From positions 1 to 52,923 of the forward strand of contig JAWXCM010000428.1 in NCBI GenBank assembly GCA_034408745.1: a stretch of DNA of 52,923 nt, given 5' to 3'. The stretch is from JAWXCM01 sp034408745. Lineage in GTDB: Bacteria; Acidobacteriota; Terriglobia; Bryobacterales; Bryobacteraceae. The notes beneath the pieces were generated by a model. That model was given only the letters and a program-made list of their open reading frames with translations. It made no database searches and had not been told where the DNA came from. Below are positions 7,991-15,592 of this stretch, one piece after another. The first letter of the stretch is position 1. Each line of letters begins with the position of its first letter. A program made the translations under genes and the position numbers.

Positions 7991-8473
7991 GTGGCCCTTA
8001 CGACCAACAAGAAGGTCCTGATCTATCGATTTCAACGGGATCCAGTCCCCGGGTTTGTCCAGACAAACGCGTGGCTGAAGCCCGAAGGGATCGAATTGCT
8101 TACGCAGTCCGGCGTGGTGACCACCCTGCCATGGCCGGAAGCGAAGATGGTCCATTTTGTAAGAGACTTCACAGCCGACCCCCTCGCCGGAGCCAGGCGT
8201 GCTTTCCTCAGCCGTCCCAAGATGGACGGACTTTGGGTTCGTTTGGCATTTCGTGACGGCGACATGCTGGAAGGCGTGATGCCGAACAACCTCCTGTTCA
8301 TGGAGACCGAAGGCCTTCATATCATCCCTCCCGACAGTGCGCAGCGAGTCTTCGTTCCCAGGTCGGCCCTTACATCCGTTGCCGTGCTGGGCGTGGTCGG
8401 CAGCCCGCTGCGGTCGGGAAAGTCGAAAAAGCCCGGCGAGGGCAAGGTCCAGATCGGACTTTTCGAAAGCTAG
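7991..8473 (+). CDS. Conserved acidobacterial protein of unknown function
   Basis: This 160-residue protein has no signal or membrane segment. It consists of short beta-strand-rich blocks: RFQRDPVPGFV, GIELLTQSGVVTTLPWPEAKMVHFVRDF, FLSRPKMDGLWVRLAFRDGDMLEGVMPNNLL and QRVFVPRSALTSVAVLGVVGSP. This pattern recurs in Acidobacteria (from memory, DUF6982-like) and resembles a pair of PilZ- or SH3-like barrels. No function can be assigned. It starts with GTG at 7991. The membrane protein gene follows after 7 bases, so the two are probably cotranscribed. Confidence 0.7.
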   Translation: MALTTNKKVLIYRFQRDPVPGFVQTNAWLKPEGIELLTQSGVVTTLPWPEAKMVHFVRDFTADPLAGARRAFLSRPKMDGLWVRLAFRDGDMLEGVMPNNLLFMETEGLHIIPPDSAQRVFVPRSALTSVAVLGVVGSPLRSGKSKKPGEGKVQIGLFES

Positions 8474-8480
8474 CCCGCCG

Positions 8481-10193
8481 ATGCGTAGTCCAAAGCAGTT
8501 GCTTTTGCTTGCCGTCGCCGTGTTACTCATCGGGCGCTACTACTACTGGCAGAGCCGGATTACGGGCGGGCGCTTCGAAGAGAACCGCGATCTGAACGGG
8601 TACTACGATCTGCTCGGGCGGGCGCTCGCATCGGGCCACACCTACCTGCCCATCGACCCTGCGCCGGAGATGATGCGACTCCAGAACCCGTGGGATCCAC
8701 AACAGAACCTGCAGTGGCGCATGCATGATTCGGTTCTGTTCAACGGTCGGTATTACCTCTATCACGGCGTTGTTCCGGCGGTCCTGCTGTTCGCGCCGTG
8801 GCGCATACTCACCGGCTACGACCTGCCACAGCACTTCGGCCTCTTTCTGATTCTGTGCGCTGGTTTCCTGTTCTGGGTCGGCGCCGTGGTGCGGGTTCGC
8901 GGACCGGGCTGGACCAGTGTGCTCGCGGCAGTCGCGTTTGGGCTGTGCTGCGCGACGCCTTACCTGCTGAACCGAATCGACGTGTATGAGATCGCGATTG
9001 GCGGCGGGTTCCTGTGTGTCGGGGCCGGAATGTTCTTCCTCGCGGGCCGTCAGTACGGGCTGGCGGGGTTCTGCTTCGGACTCGCTGTCGGCTGCCGGCC
9101 ACACCTGGGACTGGTGGGATCATTTGGCTTCGTTTTGTTAATCGTCCAGCGCCGGTCACGGGCTGAACTACTTCGCTTCGCCCTGCCGATGGCGGTTTGT
9201 ATCGCCGCCCTGGGCGCTTATAATTTCGCCCGCTTCGGCAATCCGCTTGAGTTCGGGATGCGATACATGCTCGCCGGGGACCTGCGGCACCAGAAGCTGA
9301 ATCTGTCCGTGTCGAACCTCCTCCCGGGCCTCTACTACTACATCTGGAGTCCGCCCGAGCTGCAGCCCGTGTTCCCGTGGATCCGTACGGTCATGAGACT
9401 CCCGTCGCAACTGGTGTTCCCTCCCGGATACTTTCTGGAAGGCACCGTCGGCCTGTTGTTCTTCGCACCCGCGTGCCTGCTGGCATTTCGCGCGACTTCA
9501 GGGCTGGCCCGCATGACCGCGCTGGCCGGGTTCGCGTTGCTGGTGTTCCACATCGGCACCGGATTCACCACACAGCGCTATTTCCCCGACTTTGCCCCGC
9601 TTTTGATTTTCACCGTCGCCGTCTCCTGTACGGGTCGAATCATGCACGCGGTGTTCGCAGTGGCTGTGATCTGGGGAGCCTCTGTGAATATGATGGCCGC
9701 GCTCGCCGGCCCGTGGCAGGACTACCTGAAGAAGCGGCCCGACAGCTATCTCCGGCTTGCCCGAACCTTCAGTCCCACCGCGCACGTCAGGCCCGTGAAA
9801 GACCCGCCGCTCGACATCACTTTAGAGGCGACTCCGGAGCCTCTGCCCGACGGTCTGAAGCATCCGCTCCTGAGTCTCGGCCGCGACGCGTATCGATATC
9901 TGCTCTATGTGGAGCACAAGGACCACAAGGTCTCGGTCATCTCAAAGACGGACGAGTCCGCGGTGCCGTGCGCCTCCGGGTTGCCGGAGTCAGTGTCTTT
10001 GCGTGTTCACATGGTTTACGACACCACTGCTCAGACGATGCGCATCAGCGTCAACGGGGGTCCTCCCGTCGAGCACAAGACCGGACTCCTGATCACCGCT
10101 CCGGCGCAGGTGCAGATCGGCGCCACAGACCGGTTTTACTATGAGGTCAGCGTCCCCGCGTTCGTCGGCAAGATCGCTCAGATGCCGCGATAG
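8481..10193 (+). CDS. GT-C-like multipass membrane protein with C-terminal soluble domain
   Basis: This 570-residue protein has an N-terminal helix, an extracytoplasmic loop with charged and aromatic residues (NGYYDLLGRALASGHTYL, ~36-54, then HDSVLFNGRYYLYHG), about ten more hydrophobic helices, and a ~130-residue C-terminal beta-rich domain lacking transmembrane segments. The loop1/DxxGxxYD-like layout and total length fit GT-C glycosyltransferase-like proteins (PMT/ArnT superfamily), but the catalytic acidic residues cannot be assigned with certainty. ATG 8481 follows the previous stop; an open frame to 8337 is a shadow. The 3' end overlaps the convergent phosphoesterase gene by 16 bp. Confidence 0.65.
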   Translation: MRSPKQLLLLAVAVLLIGRYYYWQSRITGGRFEENRDLNGYYDLLGRALASGHTYLPIDPAPEMMRLQNPWDPQQNLQWRMHDSVLFNGRYYLYHGVVPAVLLFAPWRILTGYDLPQHFGLFLILCAGFLFWVGAVVRVRGPGWTSVLAAVAFGLCCATPYLLNRIDVYEIAIGGGFLCVGAGMFFLAGRQYGLAGFCFGLAVGCRPHLGLVGSFGFVLLIVQRRSRAELLRFALPMAVCIAALGAYNFARFGNPLEFGMRYMLAGDLRHQKLNLSVSNLLPGLYYYIWSPPELQPVFPWIRTVMRLPSQLVFPPGYFLEGTVGLLFFAPACLLAFRATSGLARMTALAGFALLVFHIGTGFTTQRYFPDFAPLLIFTVAVSCTGRIMHAVFAVAVIWGASVNMMAALAGPWQDYLKKRPDSYLRLARTFSPTAHVRPVKDPPLDITLEATPEPLPDGLKHPLLSLGRDAYRYLLYVEHKDHKVSVISKTDESAVPCASGLPESVSLRVHMVYDTTAQTMRISVNGGPPVEHKTGLLITAPAQVQIGATDRFYYEVSVPAFVGKIAQMPR

Positions 10194-10897
10194 AGTCGCA
10201 GCCCGAGCACCTCGGGCAGGCCAGCATCAACGATTCTGTGATACGTGTCATCAATGTCGTACTCCGTGCGGTGGTAGGCGACCGTGCGAGATGCGCTCTC
10301 GTAGACAGCCCACCCGGCGCGAGGGTCGCCATCGCGCGGCTGGCCGACCGACCCTGGGTTCATAAACCAGAGACTGCCGTCGTCCACAGTGATGATTGCC
10401 GGTCGGATCATGCGGCTGCCGGACCGGTGAAGCTGGAATCCACCCTGCAGGTGTGTATGACCGAAGAAGAGCAGCGACGTGTGCGCCCCGGATGCGGCCG
10501 CTTCGGCGTCGCTGAGGTCCACCATGTACTCGTCCTCATCCACCGGCGATCCGTGAACCAGGCTGAACCCGTCCACCTCCTGCGGTCCCTGCGGCAGTGC
10601 AGCGATCCAGTCCGCGTTTTCCATTGTCAACACGCCGCCCGTCCACAGCGCCGAGGTTCGGGCCACCGGGTTGAACCACTCAAGCTCCGTCAGCCCAACG
10701 GCCGCCTTGTCGTGGTTGCCGCGAATGGTATGACGGCAAAGTTCCCGGCAGAATGCCACTGCGTAGTTAGGATCGGGCCCGTAGCCGACCACGTCGCCGC
10801 AATTAAGAATGACGTCGTAATGACCGCGCGCGGCTGCGATGACCGCGTCGAGCGCAGCGCGGTTGGCGTGAATGTCACTGAGAATCAGATAGCGCAC
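10178..10897 (-). CDS. Metallophosphoesterase family protein (YfcE/Calcineurin-like)
   Basis: This 239-residue cytoplasmic protein carries the full set of metallophosphoesterase motifs: SDIHAN (8-13), NCGDVVGYGP (~32), RGNHDKA (~59), LVHGSP (~113) and FGHTHLQ (~146). These bind two metals and cleave phosphomonoesters or diesters. The YxGxxP turn after GDVV and the C-terminal NPGSVGQPRDGDPRA block are typical of the YfcE/CpdB-like bacterial subfamily, which includes proteins with 2',3'-cAMP or general phosphodiesterase activity. GTG start at 10897. Its first 13 bases overlap the end of the upstream phosphoesterase gene, so the two are translated together. Confidence 0.9.
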   Translation of the reverse strand: MRYLILSDIHANRAALDAVIAAARGHYDVILNCGDVVGYGPDPNYAVAFCRELCRHTIRGNHDKAAVGLTELEWFNPVARTSALWTGGVLTMENADWIAALPQGPQEVDGFSLVHGSPVDEDEYMVDLSDAEAAASGAHTSLLFFGHTHLQGGFQLHRSGSRMIRPAIITVDDGSLWFMNPGSVGQPRDGDPRAGWAVYESASRTVAYHRTEYDIDDTYHRIVDAGLPEVLGLRLYRGI

Positions 10898-12006
10898 AGG
10901 CGAAGCAGCACCACTTCCGGAGTCGCGCCAAGTCGGGCGGGAACACCAATCGTACCGATACCGCGTGAGACGTAGATGTTTTTGCCGGAACGCTCATACA
11001 GACCGTGCACCCACGGCGTATAAAACCGGGCAATGTTCAAAGAGGGATGGACCATTTCAAAGGTAACCTGCCCGCCGTGGGTGTGGCCGGCAATCGTCAG
11101 GTCGAAGCCCTGACGCGCCGCCACATCGAAAACGTCGGGGCTGTGTGAAAGCAGAATGTTGTACGCGCCGGGCACGATCAAAGACTCGGCGCCGAGAAGA
11201 TACGGCGTTCCCTTACGCTGATAATCGACGCCCGCCAGATTCAGAGTCGCACTGCCAAAATGCAGAGTTGCCGATTCGTGCCGCAGGAACCGCAAGCCCA
11301 CCCGGCGAGACTCCTGTTCGGTGTAATCCTCAGCCAGCGCATATCGTTCGTGGTTGCCGAGGCAGCCCCACAGGCCCGCTTCCGACCGCAGCGCGCCCAG
11401 CCGTTCGATGCACTTGTCCAGCGGATCGCCTTTGGTGCTGATCAGATCGCCGGTGACCAGTGCAATGTGTGGCTTCGTTTCGTTCGCCATCCCGACGGCA
11501 TGGTTCAGAGTGGCTTCGTCCAGAAACGGTCCCAGGTGGATGTCGGTGACTTGCACGATGCGCAGTCCGTCGAGGTCTTTCGGGAGGCCAGGTACCCGGA
11601 CCGAGACCTCGCGAAGCCGCAGGTCCTTGCGCCGGATGAATGCGAATGAGCCGACCAGCGCCGGAACAGCCGCGGCAGCTGTCACGCCCACCTGCAGAAC
11701 CTTGCGCCGCCCAGGGTCGAACGCCCTGGCGCTTCGCAGGAGAGGTACGATTGCGGCGCTGTACAGTAGCAGGCCCCCGCATGTCAGCCCAAGGCATCGC
11801 AGCCACTGCACGAAGTAGTGGTCGAACTGGTTCGCTACACGCGCTGTAGAGAGCGCCAGTTGCACCCAGACCATTACGGTCGCGGTGGCAAGCAGTGCCC
11901 GAACCGTCCGCGCGGACGGCATTGGCCGAGCCCAGCGGATGAGAAGGAATCCGGCGATTGTGCAGATCAGGGCAACAATGGCGTCGAGAAGATAATGCAG
12001 TGACAT
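10885..12006 (-). CDS. Membrane-anchored metallophosphoesterase (YkuE/YaeI-like)
   Basis: This 373-residue protein has about four N-terminal transmembrane helices (roughly 5-25, 38-56, 72-92, 105-125). The phosphoesterase domain follows, with QVTDIHLGPF, VTGDLIS, LGNHERY, LSHSPDVF and AGHTHGGQ. The GGQ after GHTH is the YkuE/YaeI subfamily signature; characterised members act on UDP-glucosamine-type lipids or at the periplasmic face. Topology suggests the catalytic domain is outside the cytoplasmic membrane. ATG start at 12006. It lies 21 bp downstream of the heptaheme cytochrome and overlaps the second phosphoesterase by 13 bp. Confidence 0.9.
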   Translation of the reverse strand: MSLHYLLDAIVALICTIAGFLLIRWARPMPSARTVRALLATATVMVWVQLALSTARVANQFDHYFVQWLRCLGLTCGGLLLYSAAIVPLLRSARAFDPGRRKVLQVGVTAAAAVPALVGSFAFIRRKDLRLREVSVRVPGLPKDLDGLRIVQVTDIHLGPFLDEATLNHAVGMANETKPHIALVTGDLISTKGDPLDKCIERLGALRSEAGLWGCLGNHERYALAEDYTEQESRRVGLRFLRHESATLHFGSATLNLAGVDYQRKGTPYLLGAESLIVPGAYNILLSHSPDVFDVAARQGFDLTIAGHTHGGQVTFEMVHPSLNIARFYTPWVHGLYERSGKNIYVSRGIGTIGVPARLGATPEVVLLRLCAI

Positions 12007-12027
12007 GCCCTGATTACCAGTTTAGGG

Positions 12028-12666
12028 CTAGTGACACCCAAGGCACGTGAACCGCCGTCCGTGACACACGGCACAACTGGTCTTCTCCACGTTGCTGTTC
12101 GAGTGCTTGTCCAGATAACCAACAATGTGGCTCGCCGGTTTCAGCTCCTCGGGCTTCTGGTCGTGACACTTCTCGCAAGAGAACGGATTGTCGATCTTGT
12201 TGTGGCAGACCAGGCAATCGGCCATGTGCGGGAAATGATCGGCGCTCACCACGTCGGCCTGCGCCAGTCCACGGTGGCAACCCGTGCAGGGATGTTTCAC
12301 GCCCTCCAGCTGTGACCGCAAATTGCCAGGATCCGAAAGATACGTCTTGGCATCGACAGCTCGCACAATGGTTGCGGAAATGGCCGACCCCATGCGGACG
12401 TGAAGCTGATGGTTGAATCTCGTCACCACATTATTACGGGGCTGTTTTGGCTGAAAGGACGCACGTCCGTCCTGATGGCAGCCCGCGCACAACGTGTTCG
12501 CCGGGATCAGGTTGTCCAACGCGGACTGGCTCCCGGATGCACCGGAATGGCAGATCACGCAGTCCAGCTTCTTTGCCAGATGCGTCTTGTGAGAGAACGG
12601 GGCAGCCGCCGCTGCCATCGCCAGCAGCCCGGTCACAAGAACTACTTGCTGAATGAGATTCGCCAA
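12028..12666 (-). CDS. Periplasmic heptaheme c-type cytochrome
   Basis: This 212-residue protein has a signal peptide (QQVVLVTGLLAMAAAAA) and seven CXXCH heme-attachment motifs: CVICH, CAGCH, CTGCH, CLVCH, CEKCH, CAVCH and CLGCH. The last one forms the extreme C-terminus. Extra His residues (FSHKTHL, FNHQLH, DHFPHM) are candidate distal ligands for bis-His hemes, as in the cytochrome c3/c7 and tetraheme families. It probably shuttles electrons in the periplasm. The start codon is TTG at 12666, chosen because it begins the signal peptide. The first 25 bases overlap the end of the PQQ-type dehydrogenase gene, so the dehydrogenase may pass electrons to this cytochrome. Confidence 0.9.
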   Translation of the reverse strand: MANLIQQVVLVTGLLAMAAAAAPFSHKTHLAKKLDCVICHSGASGSQSALDNLIPANTLCAGCHQDGRASFQPKQPRNNVVTRFNHQLHVRMGSAISATIVRAVDAKTYLSDPGNLRSQLEGVKHPCTGCHRGLAQADVVSADHFPHMADCLVCHNKIDNPFSCEKCHDQKPEELKPASHIVGYLDKHSNSNVEKTSCAVCHGRRFTCLGCH

Positions 12667-13844
12667 ACCTTGTTGCCGCCGTCGTCACTGATCAGCAGAC
12701 TGCCGTCCTTCATGGTGAAGATGCCGGCAGGTCTGCCCCAGACTTCCCGCTTCGCTGGATCGGTCATCCAGCCGGTGAGGAAGTTCTCCGGTTCGCCGCT
12801 CGGCTTGTTTCCCTGGAACGGCACGAACACCACCGAGTATCCCACGCGTTTCGACCGGTTCCACGACCCGTGCAGAGCCGCAAATACGCCGCCCTGATAT
12901 TTCGCCGGGAACTGTTTGCCGTTATAAAACTTCCAGTCGATGACCGCGGCGTGAGCGCCCAGCGATATGTCCGGCGTGATTGTCTTCGCCACCAGATCCG
13001 GCTTCTGGCCTTTGTTGCGCGGATCCTCGTTCGGACCGAAGTACGCGAACGGCCAGCCATAGAAGCCGCCCTTCTGGATGTGGGTCAGATAATCCGGCAC
13101 CAGTTCGTCGCCGAGCTCGTCGCGCTCCTGCACCGAAGCCCAGAGCTCGCCCGTCGAGGGGTGAAAGTAAATCGACGTGGGATTGCGCGTGCCGGTGGCG
13201 TACAGTTCGTACCCGCTGCCGTCGGGGTTGTAGCGGCTGATGGCGGCGCGCTGCTCCGGCTCTCCGGGAGACACGTTGGAGGCCGAGCCGATGCCCACAT
13301 AGAGCTTCTCGCCCCTGGGGTCTAACGCGATCGTCCGGGTCCAGTGGCCACTGCTGAAGTCCTTCATGTTGACGACTTCTTCGCCCTTGCCGACCGACAC
13401 CTTCTTTGCGTCGTACTTGTAGCGCTTTACCGACGTCGTCTCGGCGACGTAGAGGTAGTCCTTCCACCAGAGCATGCCGTATGGCCGGTCGAGGTTCTCG
13501 ATGAGCTTGCGGCGTGTCGACAGGGGCTTGCCGGCTTTGTCGGTCATTACCGAAACGGCGCCACCTTTGATGGAATCGGCGATCAGGATCTCGCCGCCCG
13601 GGGCGTACAACATGATTCGGGGCCGCTCAAAGCCACTCGCGAACTCATCGATCTTGAACCCGGCAGGAACTGTGAGTTGTGCGCCACTGGGGCGCGGGGT
13701 TACCTGAGGCGCGTTTCGAACCGACGGGGTTGCGAAGGGAGGAGGAAGCTTTACGGCGCTCCTCTGCTGCTGCCAGCCAGGTAACGTACCGGCTGCCGCG
13801 AGCACGGAAAGAGCGAACAACATCTGGCGTGAAGAAGGCACCAT
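12642..13844 (-). CDS. PQQ-dependent sugar/sorbosone dehydrogenase-like beta-propeller protein
   Basis: This 400-residue protein has an N-terminal export signal (MLFALSVLAAAGTLPG). The six-bladed propeller of soluble glucose/sorbosone dehydrogenases follows: the PAGFKIDEFASGFERPRIM start, the NLDRPYGMLWWKDYLYVAET blade, RTIALDPRGEKLYVGIGSASN, ATGTRNPTSIYFHP and the WGRPAGIFTMKDGSLLISDD end blade. Family members oxidise aldoses or sorbosone in the periplasm using PQQ and need an electron acceptor. The heptaheme cytochrome overlapping its 3' end is the obvious candidate (inference). It is the first gene of a four-gene minus-strand run ending at 10178, and is divergent from the M23 peptidase gene with 26 bp between starts. 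Confidence 0.9.
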   Translation of the reverse strand: MVPSSRQMLFALSVLAAAGTLPGWQQQRSAVKLPPPFATPSVRNAPQVTPRPSGAQLTVPAGFKIDEFASGFERPRIMLYAPGGEILIADSIKGGAVSVMTDKAGKPLSTRRKLIENLDRPYGMLWWKDYLYVAETTSVKRYKYDAKKVSVGKGEEVVNMKDFSSGHWTRTIALDPRGEKLYVGIGSASNVSPGEPEQRAAISRYNPDGSGYELYATGTRNPTSIYFHPSTGELWASVQERDELGDELVPDYLTHIQKGGFYGWPFAYFGPNEDPRNKGQKPDLVAKTITPDISLGAHAAVIDWKFYNGKQFPAKYQGGVFAALHGSWNRSKRVGYSVVFVPFQGNKPSGEPENFLTGWMTDPAKREVWGRPAGIFTMKDGSLLISDDGGNKVWRISFSK

Positions 13845-13870
13845 ACCCCGCCATCCTAAACTGAAACCAG

Positions 13871-15166
13871 ATGCGAATTGTAATTACCATCCTCGTCCTC
13901 CTTCTGATTGCCGGCGGAGTCGGGGGCTTATACCTGTTCTCCTCCCGGCCGGAGGTGAAGTTTGAGGGCGATCTGAAATCGATTGGACAAGAGACGCCCA
14001 TAAGAGTCCGCGTGCACAGCGGGCACGGCACTAAGCTGGTTAACGCCTGGATTGAACAAAACGGGAAGCGCTACCCAATTTTCCAGAACGCGACGGCGTC
14101 AAAATCGGAGCAGCAGGATTTTGCATTTCCGGCTGGCAAGAAACAAGCGCCTGAGCTGAAGGATGGTCCGGCTCGGGTGATTGTGCAGGCAAAAGCGAAC
14201 GACTTCGCAGGCAAAACGTCTGAAATCGCCAGGGATGTGACGGTGATGCTGGCACCGCCAACCGTCTCGGCGGACGGCTTCCAGCACTACGTCAACCAGG
14301 GCGGGATGGAACTGGTGACCTTCACCGTCAGCGGTTCCTGGAATGAAGCCGGGGTTCGCGTTGGCAAATACACTTTCCGAAGTTTCCCGCTGCCGGGCAA
14401 GGGTGAGACCGAACGGTTCGCCATGTTCGCCTTTCCCTGGGACGTTCCTGTCGATGTGGTGCCGGTGGTTTATGCCCGAAACGCGGCGGGCACAGAAGCC
14501 ACAGCGCGATTCTGGTTCAAACTGTTCCCGCGCAAGTTCCGCGTCCGGGAGTTGTCACTGGATGACCGCTTCCTGACTAAGGTGGCCAATGAGCTGGACG
14601 CAGGCGGCCAGGGCTCGCTTGCCGACCGTTTTTTGCGCGTCAACGGTGAACTGCGCCGTAAGAACAACCAGCAGCTGGCGGATCTGCGCGACAAGAGCGA
14701 GCAGAAGGTGCTGTGGTCCGGCCCGTTCTTCCGCCTCGGCAAGGTGGAATCCTTCTTTGCCGACCAGCGAACGTACCTGTATCAGGGCAAGAAGATCGAC
14801 CAGCAGATGCACCTCGGGTTCGACCTCAGCGATGTACAGGCCGCGCCGGTTCGAGCGGCCAATTCCGGCAAGGTGATACACGCCGGACCGCTCGGAATCT
14901 ATGGCAACTGCATCGTGCTCGACCACGGGTACGGGCTGCAGTCGATTTACGGGCATATGCGGCAGATTGACGTCAAGCCGGGAGACATGGTGACCAGGGA
15001 GCAGTCGATGGGCAAGAGTGGCGACACCGGTCTCGCGGGTGGAGACCATCTGCATTTTTCCATGCAGATCGACGGCGTCCAGGTGAACCCAATCGAATGG
15101 TGGGATTCACACTGGATCCAGGACCGTATCTTAAGCAAGCTCCCGGCCAGGCAGGAACACGCCTAA
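13871..15166 (+). CDS. Membrane-anchored M23 peptidase (LytM domain)
   Basis: This 431-residue protein has one N-terminal transmembrane helix (residues 2-24) and ~250 residues of beta-rich extracytoplasmic region. The C-terminal LytM/M23 domain has the zinc ligands in QMHLGFDLS (His, Asp) and GDHLHFSM (HxH). The intervening GNCIVLDHGYGLQSIYGHM segment is typical. The full metal set suggests an active peptidoglycan endopeptidase rather than an EnvC-like activator. Its last 36 bases overlap the convergent gene at 15131-15586. No clear Shine-Dalgarno precedes ATG 13871. Confidence 0.92.
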   Translation: MRIVITILVLLLIAGGVGGLYLFSSRPEVKFEGDLKSIGQETPIRVRVHSGHGTKLVNAWIEQNGKRYPIFQNATASKSEQQDFAFPAGKKQAPELKDGPARVIVQAKANDFAGKTSEIARDVTVMLAPPTVSADGFQHYVNQGGMELVTFTVSGSWNEAGVRVGKYTFRSFPLPGKGETERFAMFAFPWDVPVDVVPVVYARNAAGTEATARFWFKLFPRKFRVRELSLDDRFLTKVANELDAGGQGSLADRFLRVNGELRRKNNQQLADLRDKSEQKVLWSGPFFRLGKVESFFADQRTYLYQGKKIDQQMHLGFDLSDVQAAPVRAANSGKVIHAGPLGIYGNCIVLDHGYGLQSIYGHMRQIDVKPGDMVTREQSMGKSGDTGLAGGDHLHFSMQIDGVQVNPIEWWDSHWIQDRILSKLPARQEHA

Positions 15167-15586
15167 GCGGGTTCGCGTGAGCCCTTCTTCATCGGAGAAG
15201 GGCATTTCAGGCGGAACCATGTAGGTGAAGTAAATCACGGCGATCGCCGCACCAGCAAAAAACAAAGGAAACGCCAGGAACAACCAGGTCAGAAAACGCG
15301 ACGGGGAGAGACCGGCGTGGACCTCACTGTTGCGAATCTCAGTCCGGCTCCAGAGGCTGACAAACGTGCCGCAAAACAGCAGCGCTGCGGAAATTCCGTC
15401 GGCATAATAAGGTCCGTCAACTTTCAGTACCCAGAGAGCGCCCAGCGCGAATCCCAGGTTTAGAAGAAGATGGAAGCGGACGCGGTTCTCGTGAGCGCGC
15501 TGAAGGGCGCGAGCACGGCGCTCGGCGGAACGGTCCGCAAGTCCGTGAGATTCGGAATTGTGAGTGCTGACTGAGAGATCCGACAC
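15131..15586 (-). CDS. Small membrane protein of unknown function
   Basis: This 151-residue protein has a charged N-terminus (~37 residues, Arg/Glu-rich helix) and three hydrophobic segments at about 38-55, 60-80 and 95-121. No family was recognised. It starts with GTG at 15584-15586, directly against the GTG of the divergent M3 peptidase frame, with no Shine-Dalgarno. It overlaps the 3' end of the M23 peptidase gene by 36 bp. Even coding character and membrane segments support a real gene, but the start is uncertain. Confidence 0.6.
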   Translation of the reverse strand: MSDLSVSTHNSESHGLADRSAERRARALQRAHENRVRFHLLLNLGFALGALWVLKVDGPYYADGISAALLFCGTFVSLWSRTEIRNSEVHAGLSPSRFLTWLFLAFPLFFAGAAIAVIYFTYMVPPEMPFSDEEGLTRTRLGVFLPGRELA

Positions 15587-15592
15587 GTGATA

